6,618 nucleotides of DNA from Hydrogenophilales bacterium (GTDB lineage: Bacteria; Pseudomonadota; Gammaproteobacteria; Burkholderiales; Thiobacillaceae). Position numbers and translations under genes: made by a program. A model generated the notes under the pieces. The model was not told the DNA's origin. It did no database searches and saw nothing but the letters and a program-made list of their open reading frames with translations. Positions within the stretch are counted from its first letter, which is position 1. Each line of letters opens with the position of its first letter. Where the stretch lies: the NCBI GenBank assembly GCA_011391655.1, contig JAABQE010000273.1, positions 1 through 6,618 on the forward strand, in the 5' to 3' direction. Below, one piece after another: positions 1 through 5,726 of this stretch.

Positions 1-1434
1 GTGCGGATCGAGTTTCTGGTACAGCAGGGTATTGCTGGGGCGATTGCCGGGGAACACCTTGTGCGGCGCCAGCCCCTTGGCCTCTTCGCGACTCATCCCC
101 TGGGCGATCAGTTCGGCTTCGATCACTGCGCGGGATTTGCCCTTGAGCAGCGCTTCGGATTGCGCCATGCAATTGGCCAGCAGCCACTCATGCTGGTCCG
201 CCAGCGGGGTGTGGTTGACGGCCGCCATCAGGAAATCGGTGGGGATGAGTCGGGTGCCTTGGTGGATCAGCTCGAAAAATGCGTGCTGGCCATTGGTGCC
301 GGGCGCACCCCAGACGATGGGGCCGGTGTTGTAGTTGACCAGGCGGTTGGCACGGTTGACGTTCTTGCCATTCGATTCCATGTCAAGTTGCTGCAGGAAG
401 GGCACCAGCAAGCGTAGCCGCTGGTCGTAGGGGAAAATGCCGTGGGTATCGGTCCCCCAGAAGTTGGCGTACCAGATGCCCAGCATGCCGAGGATGACCG
501 GCATATTGGCTTCCAGCGGGGCTTCCTTGAAATGGACGTCCATTGCATGGGCGCCTGCCAGCAGCGCCTGGAAATTGCCCCAGCCGATTTGCAGCGCGAT
601 CGACAGGCCTATCGCCGACCACAGCGAATACCGCCCGCCCACCCAGTCCCAGAAGATGAACATGTTCTCCGGGTCGATGCCGAACGCTTCGACCGCCTGG
701 GTATTGGTCGACAACGCCACGAAATGGCGCGCGACCGCTGCGGGTGCCCGCAGCGCGGCGAGCAGCCAGGCTTTGGCCGAGTTGGCATTGGCCAGCGTTT
801 CCAGCGTGGTAAAGGTTTTTGAGGCGACGATGAACAACGTGGTTTCGGGATTGAGGCGCGCGAGGGTGGTGGCCAGATGGGCGGGATCGAGGTTAGAAAC
901 GAAATGGACCTGCACGCTTTCCAGCGCGTAATGGTCGAGCGCCGCGCACACCATGGCCGGGCCGAGATCCGAGCCGCCGATGCCGATGTTGACGACGTCG
1001 CGGATCGGCTTGCCGGTATGCCCCAGCCAGCTGCCATTGTGGATGGATTCGACAAAGTGCTGCATCCGCTTGAGCACCGTTGCGACCTCGTGCTCGACAT
1101 CTACCCCTTCCACCATCAGCGGCGGGCGTGACGGCGCGCGCAGCGCCACATGAAGTGCCGCGCGCCGTTCGGTGAAGTTGATGCGTTCACCGCTGTACAT
1201 GGCATTGCGCATCGCATCGAGATCAGACTCACGCGCCAGCTGCATCAGAAGACCCATCGTCTCGGCGGTGACGCGATTTTTTGAGTAATCGAGTAGCAGG
1301 TTACCGCAGCGCAGGGACAATTGATCGAAACGCTGGGTGTCTTCGCGGAATGCCGTGCGCATGTCAAACGTGCGCATGGGCTTGAAGTGCTGTTCGAGGG
1401 CCTTCCAGGCGGGCAGTTGTTTGAGCGGTTTCAT
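1..1434 (-). CDS. pgi: Glucose-6-phosphate isomerase, C-terminus cut off by the window edge
   Basis: Phosphoglucose isomerase interconverts glucose-6-phosphate and fructose-6-phosphate in the cytoplasm, for glycolysis or gluconeogenesis. The frame is open for 478 codons from the ATG at 1434 to base 1; the family is about 550 residues, so about 70 are missing. The family signature DWVGGRYSLWSAIG is at residues 263-276, with the conserved Arg at 268. The sugar-phosphate-binding stretch SKTFTTLET is at 205-213. The catalytic Glu lies in MESNGK (Glu353) and the ring-opening His in GTNGQH (His384). The second family signature, with the conserved Lys, would fall beyond the edge and cannot be checked. 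The start is chosen because MKPLKQLPAW begins the typical N-terminus; no strong Shine-Dalgarno is visible before it. It is divergent from the slyD-like gene with a 129-base spacer and no operon partner in view. Identification is very secure from the conserved blocks. Confidence 0.97.
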   Translation of the reverse strand, partial: MKPLKQLPAWKALEQHFKPMRTFDMRTAFREDTQRFDQLSLRCGNLLLDYSKNRVTAETMGLLMQLARESDLDAMRNAMYSGERINFTERRAALHVALRAPSRPPLMVEGVDVEHEVATVLKRMQHFVESIHNGSWLGHTGKPIRDVVNIGIGGSDLGPAMVCAALDHYALESVQVHFVSNLDPAHLATTLARLNPETTLFIVASKTFTTLETLANANSAKAWLLAALRAPAAVARHFVALSTNTQAVEAFGIDPENMFIFWDWVGGRYSLWSAIGLSIALQIGWGNFQALLAGAHAMDVHFKEAPLEANMPVILGMLGIWYANFWGTDTHGIFPYDQRLRLLVPFLQQLDMESNGKNVNRANRLVNYNTGPIVWGAPGTNGQHAFFELIHQGTRLIPTDFLMAAVNHTPLADQHEWLLANCMAQSEALLKGKSRAVIEAELIAQGMSREEAKGLAPHKVFPGNRPSNTLLYQKLDPH

Positions 1435-1467
1435 GGGCGGACAGTGTGAAGATTGAGCTTCAAAGGT

Positions 1468-1498
1468 ATCATAAGCAGGCTGCCCCGTTGTCGGTCAG
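1468..1498 (-). promoter_or_regulatory. Possible pgi promoter
   Basis: On the minus strand a good -10 hexamer, TATGAT (1468-1473, 5/6 to consensus), lies about 34 bases before the pgi ATG. The best -35 candidate, CTGACC (1493-1498), is only 4/6 and sits at a wide 19-base spacing. The same AT-rich spot read on plus gives TATCAT (1467-1472), so a divergent promoter feeding the slyD-like gene is also conceivable, but no -35 was found for it. This is a weak, motif-only call. Confidence 0.25.
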
Positions 1499-1550
1499 GC
1501 GCCGGTGAGGTGCCGGCAGGTTGTGGCGCAGCGCACTCTTTAGACGGTTC

Positions 1551-1558
1551 AGGATGGG
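1551..1558 (+). promoter_or_regulatory. Ribosome binding site deciding the SlyD-like start
   Basis: AGGATGGG lies 5 to 9 bases before the ATG at 1564. The possible upstream TTG start at 1453 has no purine-rich element and would add 37 residues with no FKBP character. This supports the shorter protein. Confidence 0.5.
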
Positions 1559-1563
1559 ACAAC

Positions 1564-2049
1564 ATGGTTACCGTAGCACAGCATAAACTTGTACACATTA
1601 CTTATTCCATTCTGGATCAGCGCGGCATGGTCGTTGAACAGTACGATATCCCGGTCGGCTATGTGCAGGGTGCCAACAGCGGCATTTTGCCTGCCATCGA
1701 ATCGGCGGTGGCGGGCCGCAAGGTAGGCGAGCGGATTGAAATCACCCTGCCGCCCGAAGACGGGTACGGGGTGCGTGATGAGAGCCTGGTGTTTGTGGAC
1801 GCCATCGAAAACGTGCCGCCGGAATTTCGCCGGGTGGGGGCTGAAGTCATGTTCGAGAACGCGTCGGGTGAAACCAAGGTTTTTTACGTCACCGCAATCG
1901 AGGACGGCCAACTCACACTGGATGGCAATCCTTCACTGGCAGGGCAAACCGTGACCTGTCTGGTGAACGTGGTGGACATCCGTGATGCCACGCCCGAGGA
2001 AATCCGTAATGGGCGACCGCTGGATGTCAAAACCGGGACGGTGCATTAG
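1564..2049 (+). CDS. FKBP-type peptidyl-prolyl cis-trans isomerase, SlyD-like
   Basis: A 161-residue cytoplasmic protein of the SlyD/FkpB group, which catalyse proline isomerisation and act as folding helpers. The FKBP half-domain is at residues 1-70 (ILPAIESAVAGRKVGERIEI at 41-60, then PPEDGYG at 63-69). The insert-in-flap chaperone domain is about 73-122. The FKBP fold resumes at DGNPSLAGQTV (120-130), matching DGNHxLAGQ of E. coli SlyD, and ends in DIRDATPEEIRNG (138-150), like SlyD's IREATEEEL. There is no His/Cys-rich metal-binding tail: only His8, His11 and a terminal His, and one Cys (132). The SlyD-loop His is replaced by Pro. The ATG at 1564 is preferred over an upstream TTG at 1453 because homology begins with MVTVAQHKLVHI and AGGA (1551-1554) precedes it. 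It is a single-gene unit ending just before a strong terminator. No symbol is given because slyD and fkpB cannot be separated here. Confidence 0.9.
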   Translation: MVTVAQHKLVHITYSILDQRGMVVEQYDIPVGYVQGANSGILPAIESAVAGRKVGERIEITLPPEDGYGVRDESLVFVDAIENVPPEFRRVGAEVMFENASGETKVFYVTAIEDGQLTLDGNPSLAGQTVTCLVNVVDIRDATPEEIRNGRPLDVKTGTVH

Positions 2050-2086
2050 TCATTCACCATCAGTTTTTTTAAAGCAGTACTGACGT

Positions 2087-2116
2087 AAAAAAGCCGGGGA
2101 TCTCCCCGGCTTTTTT
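2087..2116. terminator. Bidirectional rho-independent terminator between convergent genes
   Basis: A perfect 13-base-pair inverted repeat: AAAAAAGCCGGGG (2087-2099) pairs with CCCCGGCTTTTTT (2104-2116) around a four-base loop. The stem core is GC-rich (7 bp) and either strand ends in a run of six U. It lies 37 bases after the SlyD-like stop and 15 bases after the end of the SCP2 gene read on the other strand, so it can end both transcripts. Confidence 0.93.
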
Positions 2117-2131
2117 GTTGCCACGTCCTGC

Positions 2132-2641
2132 TTACTTGGCAGGGCAGGCTTTGTCGAATGCAATCTTGCCCGGCAGTTTCAGGAAGGTTTCGAACGGACC
2201 CATCACCTTCATGGCTTCCACTTTGGGGCCGACGAATTTCAGTTTGCCGAACATCATGGCTTTCATCGGGCCGTATTCGCCAGCACCCATTTCTGTCCAG
2301 CGTTCGGTGGTGGCATGCATCTGATAATCGGACTTGTAGTCCATTTTGGTGGCTTTTACGGCACCGCCGTATTCGCAGATGGCCTTGCCATCTTTGGGTA
2401 CGATTTTCATCTCGGTCTGGGTGGCTTCGCCGCACTCGGTGCGATACAAGTGAATGATCTTGTAGCCGCGCCCGCCGTCGTTCTGGATCCAGCCTTGGGC
2501 CAAGCCGTCAAACAGGGCAGCATCCTTATTCCATACATTACAAGCTTCAGCGGTCCAGTCAGCGGACATCAGGGCGGGGGCAGCGTGAGCAGCGGTCGAA
2601 AACACGGCCAGGGTGGCCAGAGCGATTGAAGCGTATTTCAT
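2132..2641 (-). CDS. Secreted SCP2 sterol-binding-domain protein, putative periplasmic lipid carrier
   Basis: A 169-residue protein with a Sec signal peptide (residues 1-20, ending AAHA before AP). The mature part resembles the SCP2 lipid-binding fold: a helical N-terminus, strands around GYKIIHLYRTEC (59-70) and KAICEYGGAVKATKM (86-100), then WTEMGAGEYGPMKAMMFGKL (115-134) and PFETFLKLPGKI (149-160), the part most typical of SCP2 proteins. Four Cys (34, 70, 89, 166) could form two disulfides in the periplasm. The family binds lipids or other hydrophobic ligands in a tunnel; the ligand here is unknown. It has its own strong ribosome binding site, GGAGGAG, four bases before the ATG, and shares a terminator with the SlyD-like gene. 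It lies 163 bases downstream of an MCE transporter cluster on the same strand, which suggests a part in lipid traffic. The family call is fairly sure; the link to the transporter is inference. Confidence 0.82.
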   Translation of the reverse strand: MKYASIALATLAVFSTAAHAAPALMSADWTAEACNVWNKDAALFDGLAQGWIQNDGGRGYKIIHLYRTECGEATQTEMKIVPKDGKAICEYGGAVKATKMDYKSDYQMHATTERWTEMGAGEYGPMKAMMFGKLKFVGPKVEAMKVMGPFETFLKLPGKIAFDKACPAK

Positions 2642-2645
2642 GGGA

Positions 2646-2652
2646 CTCCTCC
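2646..2652 (-). promoter_or_regulatory. Strong ribosome binding site of the SCP2 gene
   Basis: Read on minus, GGAGGAG is followed by TCCC and then the ATG at 2641. It is the strongest Shine-Dalgarno in the window, though the spacing (4) is a little short. It suggests high expression independent of the upstream cluster. Confidence 0.75.
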
Positions 2653-2712
2653 ATTTAAGTATTTTGGGTACAACTTGGTAGATTGCGAAGGCGCATAACG
2701 CTTCGAGTCAGC

Positions 2713-2741
2713 AAGGTAACGATGCCGTGTTGGCTTGTCAA
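2713..2741 (-). promoter_or_regulatory. Possible SCP2 gene promoter
   Basis: The 163-base spacer 2642-2804 has a perfect -35 TTGACA (minus, 2736-2741) at 17-base spacing from a poor -10, TACCTT (2713-2718, 3/6). The start of transcription would lie about 65 bases before the ATG. The spacer holds no convincing terminator for the upstream lipoprotein gene, so read-through from the transporter cluster remains possible. Confidence 0.3.
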
Positions 2742-2804
2742 TGCGATCGTCATTTTTTCGGCAACTGCGGGGTTTGCTTTTGCTTATGGATGCATTGGTG
2801 CCGT

Positions 2805-3476
2805 TTATGGGGTGACCGCGAAGCTTTGCTCGACCAGTTGAATGCGCAGGCTGAGCCGAGCCAGTTCTGCGGTATCGCCTCGTGTGACTGCCTGCTTTTC
2901 CTGTAGTTTGAGATACGTCAGAAGCGGTTGTCGCCAGCCTTGGTCTGAGGCGGTTGTGGTCGCCAGCGTCAGCGTGGAAGAATCCGCTTCCTGGCGCATG
3001 ACCAGCAAACTGGCATCCAGCAAACGCGCCAACGGATCGTCGATGCCGGATAACAGGGCGGGTCGCGCGTGCGCCGGCGCGCTGACCACATCATGGTGCT
3101 GGCTGGGCAGCAGCGCGATATCGACCGCATCCCATTGCAAGGTCAGGAACTGAAAATAGGCTGCATTCGCAGCGTTGGGTTCGGTCTGTGCCAATCGGGC
3201 ATATTCAGTGCAGGCATCGTCGATCAGCATGGCGCGGCGGGTGGCGCAGCGAACCAGCCACAAGTGCGCCGTTTCATGGACGCGGCCAGCGCCGCCGGTG
3301 GCGGTGACTGCCTGCTGGAAATAACGCTCGGCCAGGATGTTTTCACCCCGTAGTGCATGCTTCTGGTAGCGCTCAATCAAGTCCGCTGCGTCGGTTTTCC
3401 AGTCGGGCGGCGGGGGGCCGCCGCTACCGCAGGCGGTGAGGAGGATCAGGCCGAGGATACTGAGCAGGGATTTCAT
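2805..3476 (-). CDS. Lipoprotein of the MCE transporter cluster, helical repeat-like
   Basis: A 223-residue lipoprotein whose family I do not recognise. The signal sequence MKSLLSILGLILLTAC has a lipobox L13-T14-A15-C16, and Gly at +2 argues for outer-membrane sorting. After a Gly/Pro-rich linker (17-25) the body is mostly helical with paired A/L/Y-rich helices (about 29-60, 66-95, 100-120, 181-216), reminiscent of TPR-like repeats. It does not show the features expected of the ABC_trans_aux (PqiC/LinN) lipoproteins that usually fill this slot. The ATG at 3476 overlaps the TGA of mlaD (ATGA), implying translational coupling and placing it last in the cluster; an in-frame ATG 12 codons upstream would put charged residues before the signal and lies within mlaD. 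It may anchor or dock the MCE protein at the outer membrane, but this is inferred from position only. Confidence 0.85.
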   Translation of the reverse strand: MKSLLSILGLILLTACGSGGPPPPDWKTDAADLIERYQKHALRGENILAERYFQQAVTATGGAGRVHETAHLWLVRCATRRAMLIDDACTEYARLAQTEPNAANAAYFQFLTLQWDAVDIALLPSQHHDVVSAPAHARPALLSGIDDPLARLLDASLLVMRQEADSSTLTLATTTASDQGWRQPLLTYLKLQEKQAVTRGDTAELARLSLRIQLVEQSFAVTP

Positions 3477-4399
3477 GGCAGCTTCACTTCGGGGTCGGAG
3501 GCGAATGGCCACAGGTTATTGATCTTGTTGATCAGGGCGCTGGATTTGCGCACCGCATCGTCGATCTCGGCGCGCAGTTTGACGATGTCCTGGGTACCGG
3601 CTTTGACGTCAGCGGAAATGGCCACCGCGTTGGTCATCAATTCATCGGCTTTCTTCAGGCTGGATTGCGCGTCGACAAGCATGAGCTTTACCTGGGCCAG
3701 CGCCTCGCGGGTGCTGTCGGCTACGCCGTTCTGCGCATACAGCCACTGGTCGGTTTTGCCGGCCAGGCTATCGAGTTTGGCGATGAGCGCACGGGTCTGG
3801 TCGAGCGAGTCGGTCACCACACGGGCTTTTTCCGGGCTGCCGAGCACGCTTTCGAGCATGCCGTATTCGCCCGTCATGCGTCCGGTCACCGTCTTCAGAT
3901 TGGCGAGGGTGGCGTTGACATCGCCGTCCTGGCGGGTTAGGTGCTCGACGTTGGCGAGGATCGTCTTGACTTGCTCGATCAGGACCGGAATCTCCTTGCT
4001 GATGTCGGGTGTGAGTAGCAGCATGGTGGAGTTTTCAGGCAGGCTGGGGCCACTGAGGCTGCCTGAATCGACGCTGATTTTGGGGCTGCCGAAGAAGGGT
4101 TTGTTCAGGGTGTAGACGCTGTCCTGCCTGAGCCACTTGGCATTGCGTTCCAGCAACTCGAGTTGAATGACGATTCCGCCGCCATCGTTCAGCCCCAATG
4201 AGGTGACGCTGCCGATTACGATGCCGGAAAAAACCAGCGGCACGCCGGGCGCAACACCGTCCGCGCTGGCTGCGGCGAGTTGCAGCCGGTAGGTGTTCTC
4301 GAAATAGCCGCGCGCATGTAACAGGTACACCACGAACGCCGCCCCGAGCAACAGGGTGGCCAGTGCAAACAGCCCTACCTTGAAATGCAGTGTGTTCAT
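3473..4399 (-). CDS. MlaD-type MCE-domain protein of a lipid ABC transporter
   Basis: A 308-residue inner-membrane-anchored protein. One N-terminal helix (about residues 8-27) is followed by a single MCE domain (about 37-113: YRLQLAAASADGVAPGVPLVFSG, then IGSV, then the FFGSPKISVDSG end). A long helical region (about 130-290) is predicted to form coiled coil or an extended needle. MCE proteins form hexameric rings or tubes that conduct lipids between the membranes. The C-terminus LINKINNLWPFASDPEVKLP (289-308) resembles a WPF...P tail I recall from this subgroup of MCE proteins. It is longer than E. coli MlaD (about 183 residues), mainly in the helical tail. The ATG at 4399 overlaps the TGA of the ATPase-like gene (ATGA) and its own TGA overlaps the lipoprotein ATG; an ATG 15 codons upstream gives a non-typical N-terminus. 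Membership of the MCE family is secure; the substrate is unknown. Confidence 0.92.
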   Translation of the reverse strand: MNTLHFKVGLFALATLLLGAAFVVYLLHARGYFENTYRLQLAAASADGVAPGVPLVFSGIVIGSVTSLGLNDGGGIVIQLELLERNAKWLRQDSVYTLNKPFFGSPKISVDSGSLSGPSLPENSTMLLLTPDISKEIPVLIEQVKTILANVEHLTRQDGDVNATLANLKTVTGRMTGEYGMLESVLGSPEKARVVTDSLDQTRALIAKLDSLAGKTDQWLYAQNGVADSTREALAQVKLMLVDAQSSLKKADELMTNAVAISADVKAGTQDIVKLRAEIDDAVRKSSALINKINNLWPFASDPEVKLP

Positions 4400-4851
4400 T
4401 CTGAATAAAGTGCCTGGTTCCAGCTGAAGTCGAAAATTTCCCACGTCCCGATGAGGTCGGCATGCGTGGCCAACTGGCGGATGAAGCGCGGGTAGGGCAC
4501 ATCGTAAAGCATGGCGCCGGGGCGGTCGATGACCAGTCGGGGGCGTTTGAGGATGAGCGCGCGCGCCAGCTGGGCGACGAAACGCTGCGCGGGCGTCATG
4601 TCGGGATCGCGCAGCGGGGCGATGTCGGCATGCCCCAGCTGTGCCAGCAACGTATGCGCCTGCCGGGTGGATTCGGCAGCGCCGTAATGACGTTGATATA
4701 GCGGGATCAGCGCGATGTTGTCGAGCGCGGATAGATTCGCGCGCAGCGGCAGATCGAGCGCGACCCGCGCCACGTCGTCGTCCAGCTCGACGACGGCCGC
4801 CATCAGCGCAGCGCGGTCGCTAAACGACGTCAGATGTATTTGAGCGCTAAT
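4396..4851 (-). CDS. Degenerate, Walker A-less ABC ATPase-like protein (MlaF position)
   Basis: About 151 residues that align with only the middle and C-terminal parts of an ABC ATPase. RANLSALDNIALIPL (38-52) matches the segment after the Q-loop. MTPAQRFVAQLARALILKRP (85-104) matches the signature helix (normally LSGGQ...ALARAL...P). LVIDRP (106-111) matches Walker B LLLDEP with Arg in place of the catalytic Glu. There is no Walker A, no Gln at the Q-loop position, and no His near the expected H-loop (DLIGTWEIFDF, 132-142). Catalysis is therefore not expected. The frame is intact and its TGA overlaps the mlaD ATG (ATGA), so it looks like a maintained subunit. The start is uncertain: AUU at 4851 has GAGG seven bases upstream and keeps a plausible N-terminus (SAQIHLTSFSD) overlapping the permease by 22 bases; the first sensible ATG is at 4803 (135 residues) without a Shine-Dalgarno. 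A pseudogene remnant is the main alternative. Confidence 0.65.
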   Translation of the reverse strand: MSAQIHLTSFSDRAALMAAVVELDDDVARVALDLPLRANLSALDNIALIPLYQRHYGAAESTRQAHTLLAQLGHADIAPLRDPDMTPAQRFVAQLARALILKRPRLVIDRPGAMLYDVPYPRFIRQLATHADLIGTWEIFDFSWNQALYSE

Positions 4852-5624
4852 GACACCACCTCGATGGTCACAATGGCAAAGAACACCCGCATCATGCCGC
4901 GCAGAACAGAGACCGGCACCATGAAGAGCTTTTTGGGCGTTTCCAGCCCGGCGGTGATCGGGATCACCGTCACCGCCAGCCCGAACAGCGCACATTTAAC
5001 AATCAGCCCGGCCACAATCCTGAAATCGAAAATTTTTGCGATGGTGCGGGTGAAGGGCTCAAACCCTGCCGGGGACATCCCATATATCGCCAGGTAGGCC
5101 AGAAGCAGGGCAAGCAGCGAAGCAAGGCTGGCCAGTCCGACAACTGAAATCACGCCGCCGATCAGGCGTGGCAGAAATTCGAACTGCATGGGCGGAACCT
5201 TGCAGTGCGCCAGGGCCTCCAACTCATTGTTGACCTTCATCAACGCGATTTCGGTGTTCATCGCGCTGCCCGAACGCAAGGCTATGTAAAGCGCAGTGAG
5301 GAAGGGCAACAGTTCCAGCACCAGCACGCGGATCGTCATTTCGCTGGCGAATTCAGCGAGACCGAAGTCGCGTGCGGTGGTGAGGATGATGGTGATGATG
5401 AGCCACGAAATGACCACTACATAACTGAGGAAAACCGGCAAAATCTGCACTGCAGTGAAATACACTTGCTTGATTATCACATCGAAGGTGGCGCGGTTCC
5501 AGGTGTTGCGGTCGAGCAGCGACAACAGGGCTTGCGTCAGAAAAGCGAGCAAGCCATAGCCGACGGTCCATCCGCCGATAATCTTGGCGCCGAGTGATTC
5601 GATGGAGGCTGCAAGGAAATTCAT
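4830..5624 (-). CDS. MlaE-type ABC transporter permease (lipid transport)
   Basis: A 264-residue integral inner-membrane protein of the MlaE/YrbE permease family, which holds the lipid-binding cavity between the ATPase and the MCE ring. Hydrophobic segments lie at about residues 22-37, 61-83, 98-117, 154-182, 203-226 and 238-262. The family block is visible at ELLPFLTALYIALRSGSAMN (104-123) with TEIALMKVNNELEAL (124-138), matching GPVLTALLVAGRxGSAxAAELGxMxVxxxIDAL. The coupling-helix end is PPMQFEFLPRLIGG (144-157). Several usually conserved positions differ: AGR is ALR, the M/LG after EAL is HCK, and the C-terminal GGAxGVG motif is not seen. It is the first gene of the cluster; its ATG is preceded only by a weak AAGA. 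Its stop lies inside the following ATPase-like frame. The substrate is probably a lipid, by family. Confidence 0.9.
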   Translation of the reverse strand: MNFLAASIESLGAKIIGGWTVGYGLLAFLTQALLSLLDRNTWNRATFDVIIKQVYFTAVQILPVFLSYVVVISWLIITIILTTARDFGLAEFASEMTIRVLVLELLPFLTALYIALRSGSAMNTEIALMKVNNELEALAHCKVPPMQFEFLPRLIGGVISVVGLASLASLLALLLAYLAIYGMSPAGFEPFTRTIAKIFDFRIVAGLIVKCALFGLAVTVIPITAGLETPKKLFMVPVSVLRGMMRVFFAIVTIEVVSLALKYI

Positions 5625-5726
5625 CGCGGCATCTTAACGCGATCGATCATGCTTGTGCTTGCGATGCGGCTTGCAGCATCGGGAGACAGGCCATACAGTT
5701 TTACCCTTCAATGGAGACGACACACG
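5625..5726. promoter_or_regulatory. Divergent intergenic region; possible promoter of the SH3-protein gene
   Basis: These 102 bases must hold the promoters of both the MCE cluster (minus) and the SH3/M48 pair (plus). On plus, TTGCAG (5671-5676, 3/6) and TACAGT (5694-5699, 4/6) have an ideal 17-base spacing and would start transcription about 20 bases before the ATG at 5727. GGAG (5713-5716) is the ribosome binding site, 10 bases from the ATG. I see no convincing minus-strand promoter for the permease here. A short GATGC/GCATC inverted repeat (5663-5667, 5676-5680) is probably chance. Confidence 0.3.

Noticed and set aside
437..1100. Open frames of about 160 codons on both strands within pgi
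   Set aside because: They overlap the pgi frame, which carries all expected catalytic motifs; their products are low-complexity Arg/Ser/Pro-rich shadows.
1501..1517. GCCGG/CCGGC inverted repeat upstream of the SlyD-like gene
   Set aside because: Five GC pairs with a seven-base loop in GC-rich DNA; no promoter or operator context supports it.
2685..2705. Hairpin CGAAG...CTTCG upstream of the SCP2 gene
   Set aside because: Only five base pairs with a ten-base loop and no U-run; likely chance at this base composition.
3357..4115. A 252-codon plus-strand open frame across the lipoprotein and MCE genes
   Set aside because: It is antisense to two well-supported genes, with a Ser/Arg/Leu-rich composition typical of a shadow frame and no domain or ribosome binding site.
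4830..4860. Programmed frameshift fusing the permease to the ATPase-like frame
   Set aside because: The frame relation would need a -1 shift, but no slippery heptamer (X XXY YYZ) is present before the permease stop.
4852..4995. Extending the ATPase-like gene to the ATG at 4995
   Set aside because: The extra 48 codons lie wholly within the permease gene and read as His/Cys/Arg-rich shadow sequence with no Walker A, so they do not restore the ATPase.
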